The translations under genes were made by a program, and so were the position numbers. This document shows positions 25,307-33,707 of a stretch of DNA of 35,612 nt, piece by piece. Position 1 is the stretch's first letter; each line of letters opens with the position of its first letter. The stretch comes from an uncultured Gammaproteobacteria bacterium (GTDB lineage: Bacteria; Pseudomonadota; Gammaproteobacteria; Pseudomonadales; Pseudohongiellaceae): contig CAJXIY010000022.1 of assembly GCA_913054495.1 (NCBI GenBank), positions 1 through 35,612 of the forward strand. The letters run 5' to 3'. The notes under the pieces are model-generated. The model was given only the letters and a program-made list of their open reading frames with translations, made no database searches and was not told the origin of the DNA.

Positions 25307-27394
25307 TCAGTTGGGAAAGGTGGGTTTGAAGTCGATAACCGCTAACTGTGCATCGGACACACCCTGAGATTCTAAGAACTGTTGCCATCGTGGGTCGCTG
25401 TGAAGCCCTTGGAGTAGCGAGTGCGTGTACCCTCCAAAATTTGGATTATGTTCAATTTTCTGGTGTTGCTCTAGCCATCGGAAGGCTTCATCCTTATCTC
25501 CCGCGTGAGCATGAATAGTGGCCATTCCAAGTGGCCAGACTTGCGAGTAGTTAGCTTCGAATTCCACTAATCCAGCATTATACTCATCAAACTCGCCCAT
25601 CGCGTACAAGCTCAATAAGACCCCTCTTGCCCCTAATTGCGGGCGAAGCGCTTGCTTGTAAAGTGACAAGGCTTCCCCAGCATCGCCTTTAAGTAAGCGC
25701 ACCTGTGCCAGAGCAGAGTAGCCGGCGACGCGACCCTGACGCAATAGCTGGCGAAAGATGGTTTCCGCCTCGTCAAGTAAACCGGCCCCCACATAAGCAT
25801 CGCCTAGATTTTTCAGACAGGTCATACAGATGGGATCATGCTCTAGCAGATACTCACCCAGTCGTATCGCATCCTCTGGACGGCGCAGATTAATTACTAC
25901 CCCTACCGCGCCACGCAACACATCCACATCTGTTGGAAAATGCACCAGTGATTGCTCCACATACCGCGCAGCGACTGCCATGTCGTTGTTGTATTTCATC
26001 TCTATCCAGCCTAGAAGCGAAGCCGCATAGTTTGGCCCTATTTCGGCTACCTGCATTGAGACCTCACGCGCAAGCTGCCATTGGTTGGAATTCATATAGG
26101 CGCGTGTCAGCTCTTTTAAGGCCGGAAAATAGCTTGGGTCTCGCTCAACCGCCTGTTGAAGAAGCGGCAGCGCGGTTTGCAATGCTTGTGGTGTGAACTG
26201 GAAGATCAGGTGTCGCGCTTGAAGATACATACGATGTGTTTCTGGATCTGTGGTGAAAACTAAAACGGGATTGTCGAGCAGACGCACTCTTAACTGTGCA
26301 ACCACAGCCGCCGCTATCTGGTCTTGCACAGCAAACACATCATCCAATGTGACTGTGTACGTATCCGACCACAGGTGCGTATCGGTGAGTGCGTCTATAA
26401 GCTGCGCGGTAATTCGAACTTCATCACCCCCTTTGCGCACTGAACCTTCGAGGATGTGAGTAACTCCCAGTTCTGCAACATAGGTTGCGACACCCGAATT
26501 TTTACCCTTGTATGAAAATGCGGAGGTGCGCGAGATAACTTTCAAATTGGTGGTTTTAGTGAGCACGTTCAGTATTTCTTCTGAAATACTGTCGGAAAAA
26601 TATTCCTGCTGCAGGTCTCCACTCATATTCACAAAGGGCAACACAACAATCGATTTTTCTTCAGATTGCGGTTCCAGGACGGGCGCGTTGTAGGGCATGT
26701 ATACCGCAACAAGCGCGATGACGAACACCACCGCCGCAGCGGCAATCGCCAATGATCGGTTTCTAGTGTTGCGCTCTGCACTAAAATCGTTTGCGTCGGC
26801 CGCGATCTCTTTCACCGGCTCTTCTGCCAGGCTTGGTGTCTCTAGTGAAACTGTTTGCGGCCTTGGATCGAGTTCCGATTTGGCAGTGGTCTCAAGCTGG
26901 TCCTCAATAAACGTCTCAGGCACAGCTTCAGCTATGATCTCTGGCACGGCCTCGACAACGTCTCTAGTTGCCGTCGATGTGGCCAGTACTCCACACAGAA
27001 TTTCATGAAAGGTTTCAGACGTATGTTCGCTTCGATCGATTGTCTGGACGCGGCTCAAGCCGAGCCGCAAATCTACCGTTAGGGGTGTTGCGTCAAGCCG
27101 TACAGGAACGATGTGCACGTTCTTGTCCAGCGCATAGTTGATCTCGCGATTACAGTGCTCCGAAGCAAGGGAGGGTTTTGAGATGTACAGCAGCACATGC
27201 TCTGCTCCTTCCAGGGATTCTCCGACTTCGGCGCGCCAATTTGTTCCTGGAGAAATACCTTCGTCGTACCACACGTTGATACCGCTCTCATGCAACAACG
27301 CAATATCTGTATACACAATTTCTGCATCCTCATGCGCATAACACACAAAGATATAGGCATCGCTACCCCGGTACGCTGGAAAGGGTTTAGTCAA
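25307..27394 (-). CDS. TIR-TM-TolB/FlgO-like-TPR protein
   Basis: A 695-residue multidomain protein. Residues 9-135 are a bacterial TIR domain (SDAYIFVCYAHEDAEIV, VWYDEGISPGTNWRAEV, VLLYISKPSLASEHCNREIN); Glu84 in N-R-E-I-N-Y-A-L is at the position of the NADase glutamate. Residues 214-233 are one membrane span. Residues about 247-372 resemble the TolB-like/FlgO-like domain found in class III adenylate cyclase and CadC-type proteins (IVVLPFVNMSGDLQQEYFSD, GVTHILEGSVRKGGDEVRIT, LWSDTYTVTLDDVFAVQDQI). The rest is TPR-like helical repeats. The TIR domain would be cytoplasmic and the rest periplasmic. The start is TTG 27394 after a strong AAGGAGG. No cyclase or effector neighbour is present. NAD cleavage or signalling is inference. 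Confidence 0.85.
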   Translation of the reverse strand: MTKPFPAYRGSDAYIFVCYAHEDAEIVYTDIALLHESGINVWYDEGISPGTNWRAEVGESLEGAEHVLLYISKPSLASEHCNREINYALDKNVHIVPVRLDATPLTVDLRLGLSRVQTIDRSEHTSETFHEILCGVLATSTATRDVVEAVPEIIAEAVPETFIEDQLETTAKSELDPRPQTVSLETPSLAEEPVKEIAADANDFSAERNTRNRSLAIAAAAVVFVIALVAVYMPYNAPVLEPQSEEKSIVVLPFVNMSGDLQQEYFSDSISEEILNVLTKTTNLKVISRTSAFSYKGKNSGVATYVAELGVTHILEGSVRKGGDEVRITAQLIDALTDTHLWSDTYTVTLDDVFAVQDQIAAAVVAQLRVRLLDNPVLVFTTDPETHRMYLQARHLIFQFTPQALQTALPLLQQAVERDPSYFPALKELTRAYMNSNQWQLAREVSMQVAEIGPNYAASLLGWIEMKYNNDMAVAARYVEQSLVHFPTDVDVLRGAVGVVINLRRPEDAIRLGEYLLEHDPICMTCLKNLGDAYVGAGLLDEAETIFRQLLRQGRVAGYSALAQVRLLKGDAGEALSLYKQALRPQLGARGVLLSLYAMGEFDEYNAGLVEFEANYSQVWPLGMATIHAHAGDKDEAFRWLEQHQKIEHNPNFGGYTHSLLQGLHSDPRWQQFLESQGVSDAQLAVIDFKPTFPN

Positions 27395-27799
27395 TTCGCC
27401 CTCCTTGGATAAGCAGAATAAAACACATCTTTACCCTAAGCGAAAAGGGGCGCGAATATGCATGCTTTGCATTCAAAATATTGTTCAGTGCACAGGTAGA
27501 ATAAATCCTATCTCCGTTCAAGTCCACGCCTTCCTTACTAGGAAAGAACATCCTGCCTGCACCGGAAAGCTCTCTAAAACTCCACGGTATTGATCAATCT
27601 AACGGTCCATTCGCCCTCGGAATAGTCGTTTTCTAAATGATTTGAATTTCAGGCCACAGCCTGCCCCACCACCATCTGCTGCGCAGGGCTGCACGAATGA
27701 CGCAAGCACGGCGTCGATCCCCTTTATCTTTTATCTCGACACTGACCCCGAATATTCGAGACAATCAGGCCAACAATAAACGAAACGGGGTATCAGGAA
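27395..27799. other. 405-base intergenic gap, no gene seen
   Basis: Divergent space between the TIR gene and the dimethylglycine dehydrogenase-like gene. I see no credible open frame, tRNA, strong hairpin or riboswitch in it; short frames on both strands lack ribosome sites and recognisable sequence. It presumably holds the promoters of both flanking genes, but I could not assign -35/-10 pairs with confidence. Confidence 0.5.
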
Positions 27800-30247
27800 A
27801 TGGACGATTCATTGCCATCGGAGGCTCAAGTCGTGGTTATTGGTGGCGGCATTGTTGGCGCGTCCGTCGCCTACCATCTCACAGAGATGGGCTGGGATGA
27901 TATCGTTCTGCTTGAGCGTAAGAAGTTAACGTCCGGCACCACCTGGCATGCGGCAGGACTCGTCGGTCAATTGCGCAACTCCCTGAACATGACGAAGTTG
28001 GCGCGGTACACTGCAGATCTCTATCGAAATCTCGAGCAGGAAACAGGTCAAGCCACCGGGTTTCGTCAGAACGGTTCGATATCCATCGCCACCCACATCG
28101 AACGATTCGAGGAGCTGAAAAGAAACGCCTCGATGGCCAAGGTCTTCGATCTCACCGTGGATGTGATCGACGTCCCGGAGATAAAAACCCGTTATCCCTT
28201 GATCAACACCGAGGGTATCCTCGGTGGAATATGGACTCCCTCCGACGGCCAGGTGAACCCCATAGATGTGACCCAGTCCCTCATCAAGGGAGCTCGATTG
28301 AAAGGCGCCCAGATTTTTGAAGATACCCTGGTGACACGCATCTGTCACGATGGCAATCAGGTGACGGGTGTTGAGTCGGAACGAGGCCCGATCAAGGCGA
28401 GACAGGTGGTCATCTGTGGTGGCATGTGGTCGCGGCAGCTCGCGGCGGAAGCCGGGGTTAACATCCCGTTACATGCCTGTGAACATTTCTATATCGTCAC
28501 CGAAGCAATCCCAGATTTACCTAACACACTTCCTGTGCTGCGTGACTACGACGCCTGTGCCTATTACAAGGAAGATGCAGGAAAAATTCTCCTGGGCGTG
28601 TTCGAACCGGTGGCGAAACCCTGGGGTATGGATGGCATTAAAGAGGATTTTTGTTTCGACCAGTTGCCGGAGGATATCGATCATATCCAACCCATCCTCG
28701 AAGCGGCCATGAGCCGCGTACCTGTGTTGGCCCAGACCGGCATAAAGATGTTTTTTAACGGACCGGAGAGCTTTACCCCGGATGACCGCTATCATCTCGG
28801 TGAAACGGCTGAACTAGGGAATTTGTTCATCGCCGCCGGGTTCAATTCCATAGGCATACAATCGGCGGGTGGAGTAGGCAAGGTGTTGGCCCAGTGGATG
28901 AAAGATGGCTTGCCACCGCAAGACCTCTGGGATGTCGATATACGCAGAAACCAAAAATTTCAGGGTAACCGCCAATACCTGCATGACCGGGTTACTGAGG
29001 GCCTGGGTCTGCTCTATGCCATGCACTGGCCCTATCGGCAATTTGCTACTGCCCGGGGCGTGAGGAAATCTGTTTTGCACGATAGATTGGCTAAGAAAAA
29101 CGCCTGCTTTGGCGAGATCGCGGGGTGGGAAAGGCCTAACTTTTATGCTGCCGATAAGGCCTCGGCAACATATCAATATTCCTGGTTCCGGCAGAATTGG
29201 TTTAATTATTCCGCCGAAGAACATCACGCCGTGCGAAATAATCTGGGTCTGTTCGATCAATCCTCGTTTGCCAAATTTCTAATTCAGGGCTCCGATGCGG
29301 AACAGGTTCTGAATCATATCTGCGCTAACAATGTGGCAGTCCCGCCCGGGAAAATTGTTTATACCCAATGGCTAAATACCCGCGGTGGTATCGAAGCCGA
29401 TCTGACAGTAACCCGACTGGAAATGAATGAGTATCTGGTAGTGACTGCAGGCGCTACCCAGGTCCGGGATTTTCAATGGCTGACTCATCATATACCGTCC
29501 GACGCGCGGGTCGTAGCAACCGATGTCACTTCCAGCATGACGGTGATTGGCATTATGGGTCCGCAATCACGGGCTTTTCTGCAATCGCTGGCACCCAATG
29601 ACATGAGCAACGAAGATTTTCCTTTTGGGACGTCGAGGGAGATAGAGATCGCCTACAGTTTTGTACGCGCCTCACGGATCACCTATGTGGGAGAGCTGGG
29701 ATGGGAGCTGTACATTCCCACCGAGCAGGCGCTTGGTGTTTATGACAGCCTGGTGAAAGCGGGTGAGGCCTTTGGTCTGCGGCATATCGGCATGCACGCA
29801 ATGAATTCCCTGCGTATTGAAAAAGCTTATCGGCATTGGGGGCACGATATAACGGACGAAGATACGCCTCTCGAAGCGGGATTGGGTTTTGCGGTTGATA
29901 TGAAGAAAGCGTGTGGTTTTATTGGCAAAGAAGCTCTAGAAAAACAACAGAAGCTCGGGATTAAAAAACGCCTGGTTCAATTTGCGCTGACAGATCCTGA
30001 CCCGCTGCTCTATCACAACGAACCAATTTGGCGAGACGCTGAAATAGTCGGCCATATTACTTCCGGCATGTTCGGCCACACAGTCGGTTGTGCAGTAGGC
30101 TTGGGTTACGTCAATCATGCAGACGGTGCGACCCTGGAATACATCCAATCGGGGAACTTCGAAATTGAAGTCGCAGGGAAAAGGTTCGCTGCCTCGGCCA
30201 CCACGCGCCCTTTGTACGACCCGACCAATGAAAGGATTCGAAATTAG
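27800..30247 (+). CDS. Dimethylglycine/sarcosine dehydrogenase-type flavoprotein with GcvT domain
   Basis: An 815-residue enzyme of the family that oxidatively demethylates dimethylglycine or sarcosine and passes the one-carbon unit to tetrahydrofolate. The N-terminal FAD domain has VVVIGGGIVGASVAYHL (GxGxxG at 15-20) and TSGTTWHAAGLV, where His50 is at the site of covalent FAD linkage in the family. The oxidoreductase core extends to about 385. The linker and the folate-binding GcvT domain follow from about 450 (NLGLFDQSSFAKFLIQG, YVGELGWELYIPTEQALGVY) to the C-terminal barrel (GHITSGMFGHTVGCAVGLGY). Which N-methyl substrate is used cannot be told. No betaine or choline genes are adjacent. 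Confidence 0.88.
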   Translation: MDDSLPSEAQVVVIGGGIVGASVAYHLTEMGWDDIVLLERKKLTSGTTWHAAGLVGQLRNSLNMTKLARYTADLYRNLEQETGQATGFRQNGSISIATHIERFEELKRNASMAKVFDLTVDVIDVPEIKTRYPLINTEGILGGIWTPSDGQVNPIDVTQSLIKGARLKGAQIFEDTLVTRICHDGNQVTGVESERGPIKARQVVICGGMWSRQLAAEAGVNIPLHACEHFYIVTEAIPDLPNTLPVLRDYDACAYYKEDAGKILLGVFEPVAKPWGMDGIKEDFCFDQLPEDIDHIQPILEAAMSRVPVLAQTGIKMFFNGPESFTPDDRYHLGETAELGNLFIAAGFNSIGIQSAGGVGKVLAQWMKDGLPPQDLWDVDIRRNQKFQGNRQYLHDRVTEGLGLLYAMHWPYRQFATARGVRKSVLHDRLAKKNACFGEIAGWERPNFYAADKASATYQYSWFRQNWFNYSAEEHHAVRNNLGLFDQSSFAKFLIQGSDAEQVLNHICANNVAVPPGKIVYTQWLNTRGGIEADLTVTRLEMNEYLVVTAGATQVRDFQWLTHHIPSDARVVATDVTSSMTVIGIMGPQSRAFLQSLAPNDMSNEDFPFGTSREIEIAYSFVRASRITYVGELGWELYIPTEQALGVYDSLVKAGEAFGLRHIGMHAMNSLRIEKAYRHWGHDITDEDTPLEAGLGFAVDMKKACGFIGKEALEKQQKLGIKKRLVQFALTDPDPLLYHNEPIWRDAEIVGHITSGMFGHTVGCAVGLGYVNHADGATLEYIQSGNFEIEVAGKRFAASATTRPLYDPTNERIRN

Positions 30248-30507
30248 TCGCCAGTCCAACTGCGGTCGGGACATCTTCCATAAGTCCTGACTAGTATCAG
30301 TGTTAAGCCTATTTTTTCAGGCTAGCAATCAAAGCTGTTGTGCAATCAGTGAGTATGCAGTAGCTTCCTTTAGAATAGGTTCCTAGCCACCGGGCGTGCT
30401 TGACATGGGCTCTGGACTAGTAGAGTTTATCCACATTCAATCGTTGGGTCGGGCCGAGAAAAAGCCGGCCCTCTGCGGTGTTCCCGCGGTAGAAAACCGG
30501 AGGTGCT

Positions 30508-32499
30508 ATGTCCAGGTACAGTGATCGTGATCTCGGAATGCACCGAAGTATCACCCGGCGCAACTTTATCAGTGGTACCGGGACAGTGGTCGCCGGGTCG
30601 CTGGTCGCACCCCGATGGGCCTTGGCTCAACAGGAAACGCGCACCGCACAGGGGTACTATCCACCGTCTCTGACTGGAATGCGCGGCAGTCATCCCGGTT
30701 CCTTCGAAGCCGCCCATGCGCTTCGCGATGGGAGCGGCTGGAGCGATGCCGCCGATAGCGGCGAATACTACGACATGGTGGTGGTGGGAGGCGGGCTGAG
30801 CGGACTGTCGGCCGCCTATTTCTTCCTGACAGCCGCCGGTCCAGATGCCCGGGTCCTGGTGCTGGAAAACCACGACGACTTTGGCGGCCACGCCAAACGC
30901 AATGAGATGAGCTATCGAGGTCGTACCCTGATGCTGAACGGCGGCACCTCGTATATCGAGTCAGTGCGTCAATACAGCACCGTCTCCAGAAACTTGCTCG
31001 CGGCGATCGGCATCGACGTGGAAAGCGCGATTGGCACCAGCGAGAAAGGGATGGGATTCTACCGATCCCTGGGCCTGGGTCGCAGTACGTTCTTTGCCGA
31101 AGAGGTGTTTGGCGGCGAGGATAGTCTGGTTATGGGGCGTGGAGGGGGAGCTGGCAGCAGCGGATGGGCCGATTGGCTGGCACAGACGCCGCTGTCGGCA
31201 GACGCGCAACGGGACATCGCGAGGCTCTACGATGACACGGCCAACCCGGACTATATGCCCGGACTGCCGGATGTGGACAAGAAGGAACGCCTGGCCAAGA
31301 TCAGTTACCTGGATTTCCTGCTGAATCTGGCCAGGGTGCACCCCGACGTGGTCCCGTTCTTCAACGACCGCCCTAAGGGCAGCTTCTGTGTGGGAATCGA
31401 TGGTCATCCGGCGCTCTATGCCTGGGCCCAGGGCTATCCAGGCTTCCAGGGCATGAACCTCGAACCCAACCCGCTGGTGAGCCCGCTTACCCACATCGGC
31501 GGTGGACAGCATGGTCTCGAGAGCGAGTGGAATGAAGGACCGGACATCTACTTCCCAGACGGCAACGCGACGATCGCGCGGCTACTGGTTCGGGCCATGA
31601 TTCCCGACGCGCTTCCGGGGAGTTCGCTGGAGGACTCGATGATGTCGCGTCTAGCCTACGATAGACTAGACCGCTCGGGTTCCAAGGCGCGGATTCGTCT
31701 CAACAGCACGGTGGTAGCTGCACGGCATTTGGGCGATCCCGACGCCGCCAGCGAAGTCGAAATCACCTATGTACGCAACGGCAAGGCCGAGAAGGTACGG
31801 GCGGGTCACTGTGTGATGGCCTGTTATAACGGCGTCGTCCCACACCTCGTTCCCGAGATGTCCGACACCCAGAAGACCGCGCTCATGTACGGTGTGAAGA
31901 TGCCCCTCGTCTACTCAAACATCCTTATCCGCCAGTGGACGGCCTTCACCAAGCTGGGCATCTCAGGGATCACTGCGCCGGGCATGTATCACACCGGCGC
32001 CACCCTGGGTCGGTCCGTACAGTTTGGTGACTATCAACCCTCCACCTCACCCGATCAACCGATGATTCTGCGTATGGCCCGGGAACCTTGCGCGCCTGGA
32101 CACCCGAAGCGGGAACAGCATCGTCTCGGCCGCGAGGATCTGCTAGCCACCAGCTTCGAGACCTTCGAACGCAAGATTCGCGACCAACTCGGTCGCATGC
32201 TGGAGGGCGGCGGCTTCGACCCGGCGCGGGACATCGAAGCGATCACGGTGAATCGCTGGCCACACGGTTATGCCTATAGCTATAACACATTGGAGGATCC
32301 GATCGAGTGGGCGATGTACGACTCCGACGATCGGCCCTGCGTGATCGGCAGACAACGCTTCGGCCGGATTTCCATCGCCAACTCCGATGCTGCTGCTTCG
32401 ACTCATTCAGACTCAGCCATCGACGAGGCGCACCGGGCCGTCCGCGAGCAGCTCGCCGTTCAAAGTCGTGGGCGGCGAAGAAGCGCCGGTGCGGATTAG
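30508..32499 (+). CDS. Tat-exported FAD oxidoreductase, spermidine dehydrogenase-like
   Basis: A 663-residue flavoprotein with a twin-arginine signal (SITRRNFISGTGTVVAGSLV, Arg17-Arg18, likely cut after A-L-A), so the folded enzyme goes to the periplasm. After YYPPSLTGMRGSHPGSFEAA, a signature shared with Pseudomonas spermidine dehydrogenase, comes the FAD Rossmann motif VVVGGGLSGLSAAYF (GGGLSG at 93-98) and LENHDDFGGHAKRNE. The C-terminal NRWPHGYAYSYNTL closes the flavin site. It probably oxidises a polyamine or other amine; the substrate is inferred from family resemblance only. GGAGG precedes the ATG at five bases. By eye the gene is richer in G+C than the low-GC lipoprotein gene after it. 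Confidence 0.8.
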   Translation: MSRYSDRDLGMHRSITRRNFISGTGTVVAGSLVAPRWALAQQETRTAQGYYPPSLTGMRGSHPGSFEAAHALRDGSGWSDAADSGEYYDMVVVGGGLSGLSAAYFFLTAAGPDARVLVLENHDDFGGHAKRNEMSYRGRTLMLNGGTSYIESVRQYSTVSRNLLAAIGIDVESAIGTSEKGMGFYRSLGLGRSTFFAEEVFGGEDSLVMGRGGGAGSSGWADWLAQTPLSADAQRDIARLYDDTANPDYMPGLPDVDKKERLAKISYLDFLLNLARVHPDVVPFFNDRPKGSFCVGIDGHPALYAWAQGYPGFQGMNLEPNPLVSPLTHIGGGQHGLESEWNEGPDIYFPDGNATIARLLVRAMIPDALPGSSLEDSMMSRLAYDRLDRSGSKARIRLNSTVVAARHLGDPDAASEVEITYVRNGKAEKVRAGHCVMACYNGVVPHLVPEMSDTQKTALMYGVKMPLVYSNILIRQWTAFTKLGISGITAPGMYHTGATLGRSVQFGDYQPSTSPDQPMILRMAREPCAPGHPKREQHRLGREDLLATSFETFERKIRDQLGRMLEGGGFDPARDIEAITVNRWPHGYAYSYNTLEDPIEWAMYDSDDRPCVIGRQRFGRISIANSDAAASTHSDSAIDEAHRAVREQLAVQSRGRRRSAGAD

Positions 32500-32607
32500 T
32501 TGCTGCCTTGGCGGTGTCAGGCATAGGCGATACCCCGAAACCAAGTTATGCCCCTATTTTCAGGTAGCCTAGCAAGATTGAAGATCTTTCATCAGCTAAA
32601 CCGTGGA

Positions 32608-33117
32608 ATGCAACTAATGAATCTCGAAGCCCAGGCGTCTGCTTACAGAAGACTACACCAAACTCAAAAGTTGTTGATGTTACTGCTCTCAGTGCTGTTA
32701 ACGGCTGCTTGCTCCCCCAAAGATGAAAGACCAGGCTTATGGCTAGGGGGAGAAGAAGCAACAGCGATGGTGAATGATTGGCGGTTTACCGATGACATTC
32801 AGGAAATAGCCATTGAAACTCGAACCTGGTATTTGTTAGCCCATTCCACAACCATTTGGTGTGTGGAGTTTGAAGGCAATCTCTACGTTGGTTCTTACGG
32901 CACCGAAAAGAAATTTTGGGAAAAAAACATCGAACGCAATCCCCAAGCCAAAATAAATATCGATGGTGAGATTTACAAGGCAACTATGTCATTGTTAGAC
33001 GACGAAGCACTGAGCCGAGAAGTCAATGTTGCCTACAACCGTAAATACGATATGGAGGAGGTCTTTGGGGACGAGATTCCCCTATGGTGGTTCTATCGAA
33101 TCGAGCAGCAGTTGTAA
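32608..33117 (+). CDS. Small lipoprotein, flavin-reductase-like fold (tentative)
   Basis: A 169-residue protein with a lipoprotein signal: KLLMLLLSVLLTAACSPKDE, lipobox L-T-A-A-C with Cys35. The start is uncertain: ATG 32608 or ATG 32617 (Cys32) leave a long n-region, and the frame is open back to 32548. The mature part has TWYLLAHSTTIWCVEFEGNL and GTEKKFWEKNIERNPQAKIN, which recalls the split-barrel pyridoxamine-phosphate-oxidase-like or deazaflavin-reductase-like proteins (a strand, then N-P-x-A-x-I). This is a loose resemblance. The gene is visibly more A+T-rich than its left neighbour, and it borders the integration scar, so it may be acquired DNA. Confidence 0.7.
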   Translation: MQLMNLEAQASAYRRLHQTQKLLMLLLSVLLTAACSPKDERPGLWLGGEEATAMVNDWRFTDDIQEIAIETRTWYLLAHSTTIWCVEFEGNLYVGSYGTEKKFWEKNIERNPQAKINIDGEIYKATMSLLDDEALSREVNVAYNRKYDMEEVFGDEIPLWWFYRIEQQL

Positions 33118-33165
33118 GAAATATCCTTTCTCTATTACTGTCTTGAACGAATAGAAACTAAGATT

Positions 33166-33193
33166 TGGTACCAGTGGGCGGACTTGAACACCC
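33166..33193 (-). pseudogene. Decayed tRNA-Leu-like 3' end
   Basis: On the minus strand GGGTG-TTCAAGT-CCGCC is followed by CACTGGT-A-CCA: a T-loop matching the consensus TTCRANY, a seven-base acceptor strand, a discriminator and an encoded CCA. The T-stem has two mismatches, and no matching 5' acceptor strand (ACCAGTG) is visible upstream on that strand. CTTAAAC further upstream recalls a Leu(UAA) anticodon loop, but its stem does not pair. It looks like a broken tRNA end or old attachment site rather than a gene. Confidence 0.35.
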
Positions 33194-33401
33194 ATATTAA
33201 TCAACGGTTTAAGTTAGATATGAGGATTTACCCCTCAACCTACCCCTCATAGATTTAATTCTACTCCCCCCCTTTGAAGTTATTTGAGGGTGGTCTTGCA
33301 TATAACCCCTGGGGGAGCCTTCCCCCTGCCTTAATAATTACAGTTGCCAACCCCATACTTAAGAGCTAATTTGGAAAAAATTCTAATTCTGGGGAGGAAT
33401 T

Positions 33402-33494
33402 ATGGCTGAGTTGATAGTGGTTGCCTTGTTGATCCTTCTCTTGTGGGCCTTATTCCGGGGTTTCATCCCGGCAACAGGGGTTCGAAACCCCTAG
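33402..33494 (+). CDS. 30-residue hydrophobic small ORF running into the tRNA-Glu remnant
   Basis: ATG follows GGGGAGGAATT, one of the best ribosome sites in the window. The product is MAELIVVALLILLLWALF followed by a short tail encoded by the tRNA-Glu remnant itself, ending at a TAG inside its acceptor stem. The first 18 residues form one membrane span. It may be a real small membrane protein whose original end was replaced by the tRNA fragment, or an accident of composition. Confidence 0.35.
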   Translation: MAELIVVALLILLLWALFRGFIPATGVRNP

Positions 33495-33503
33495 GGGACG
33501 CCA
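33455..33503 (+). pseudogene. 3' half of a tRNA-Glu(UUC) gene, attachment-site-like
   Basis: The anticodon arm CCGGG-GTTTCAT-CCCGG (33455-33471, anticodon TTC), variable CAAC, T-arm AGGGG-TTCGAAA-CCCCT (33476-33492), acceptor strand AGGGGAC (33493-33499), discriminator G and CCA (33501-33503) are all intact. They match bacterial tRNA-Glu apart from small changes. The 5' acceptor strand should be GTCCCCT. The 27 bases before the anticodon arm keep only a faint D-arm likeness (CCTTCTCTTGTGGGCC) and cannot pair with the acceptor. The preserved part, anticodon loop to CCA, is what tyrosine integrases typically use as an att core. Confidence 0.75.
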
Positions 33504-33505
33504 TT

Positions 33506-33682
33506 TTATTCCTCTGTACCTGCTTTGATGTCACGCTTGATAGCTTTAGCTGTTTCTCTAGCATCTTTGAGGGGTAAATCTTTCATACCGCCCAAGCCTA
33601 TATCTCGATGTTTGTCACCAACTAGGGCTGACGGGATACAGTTTGATGAGCCCAGGGCAACCGTAGTGGCGATTAAAGGCAT
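33506..33682 (-). pseudogene. Tyrosine-recombinase (P4-type integrase) N-terminal fragment
   Basis: A 58-codon frame whose second half, GDKHRDIGLGGMKDLPLKDA followed by RETAKAIKRDIKAGTEE and a stop, has the pattern of the N-terminal DNA-binding domain of phage P4-like integrases (G-K-R-R-x-I-G-L-G-x-x-x-x-x-x-L-x-x-A-R-x-x-A...G). The catalytic domain is absent. The fragment ends two bases from the CCA of the tRNA-Glu remnant. Similarity begins just after the 23-bp repeat at 33618-33640. It is a relic, not a working integrase. Confidence 0.65.
33618..33640 (+). repeat. 23-bp inverted repeat, left copy
   Basis: The sequence begins CCAACTAGGGCTGACGGGAT and continues TACA; on the other strand it is found unchanged at 35559-35581. 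The two copies bracket the ggt gene (1,918 bases between them). The left copy lies at the edge of the integrase-like fragment. Flanking bases outside the two copies do not form a clear target duplication. Confidence 0.85.
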
Positions 33683-33707
33683 CCTGCATACATGGACACA
33701 GTCGGAT

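Noticed and set aside
27395-27799. Possible glycine or other riboswitch before the dimethylglycine dehydrogenase-like gene
   Set aside because: I could not find conserved aptamer core sequences or a paired tandem structure in the gap.
30427-30891. 154-codon minus-strand frame over the start of the spermidine dehydrogenase-like gene
   Set aside because: It overlaps the Tat signal and FAD motif of a well-supported gene on the other strand.
33311-33326. Hairpin GGGGGA-GCCT-TCCCCC as a terminator of the lipoprotein gene
   Set aside because: The stem is strong but no T-run follows and it is almost 200 bases past the stop codon, so I do not call it a terminator.
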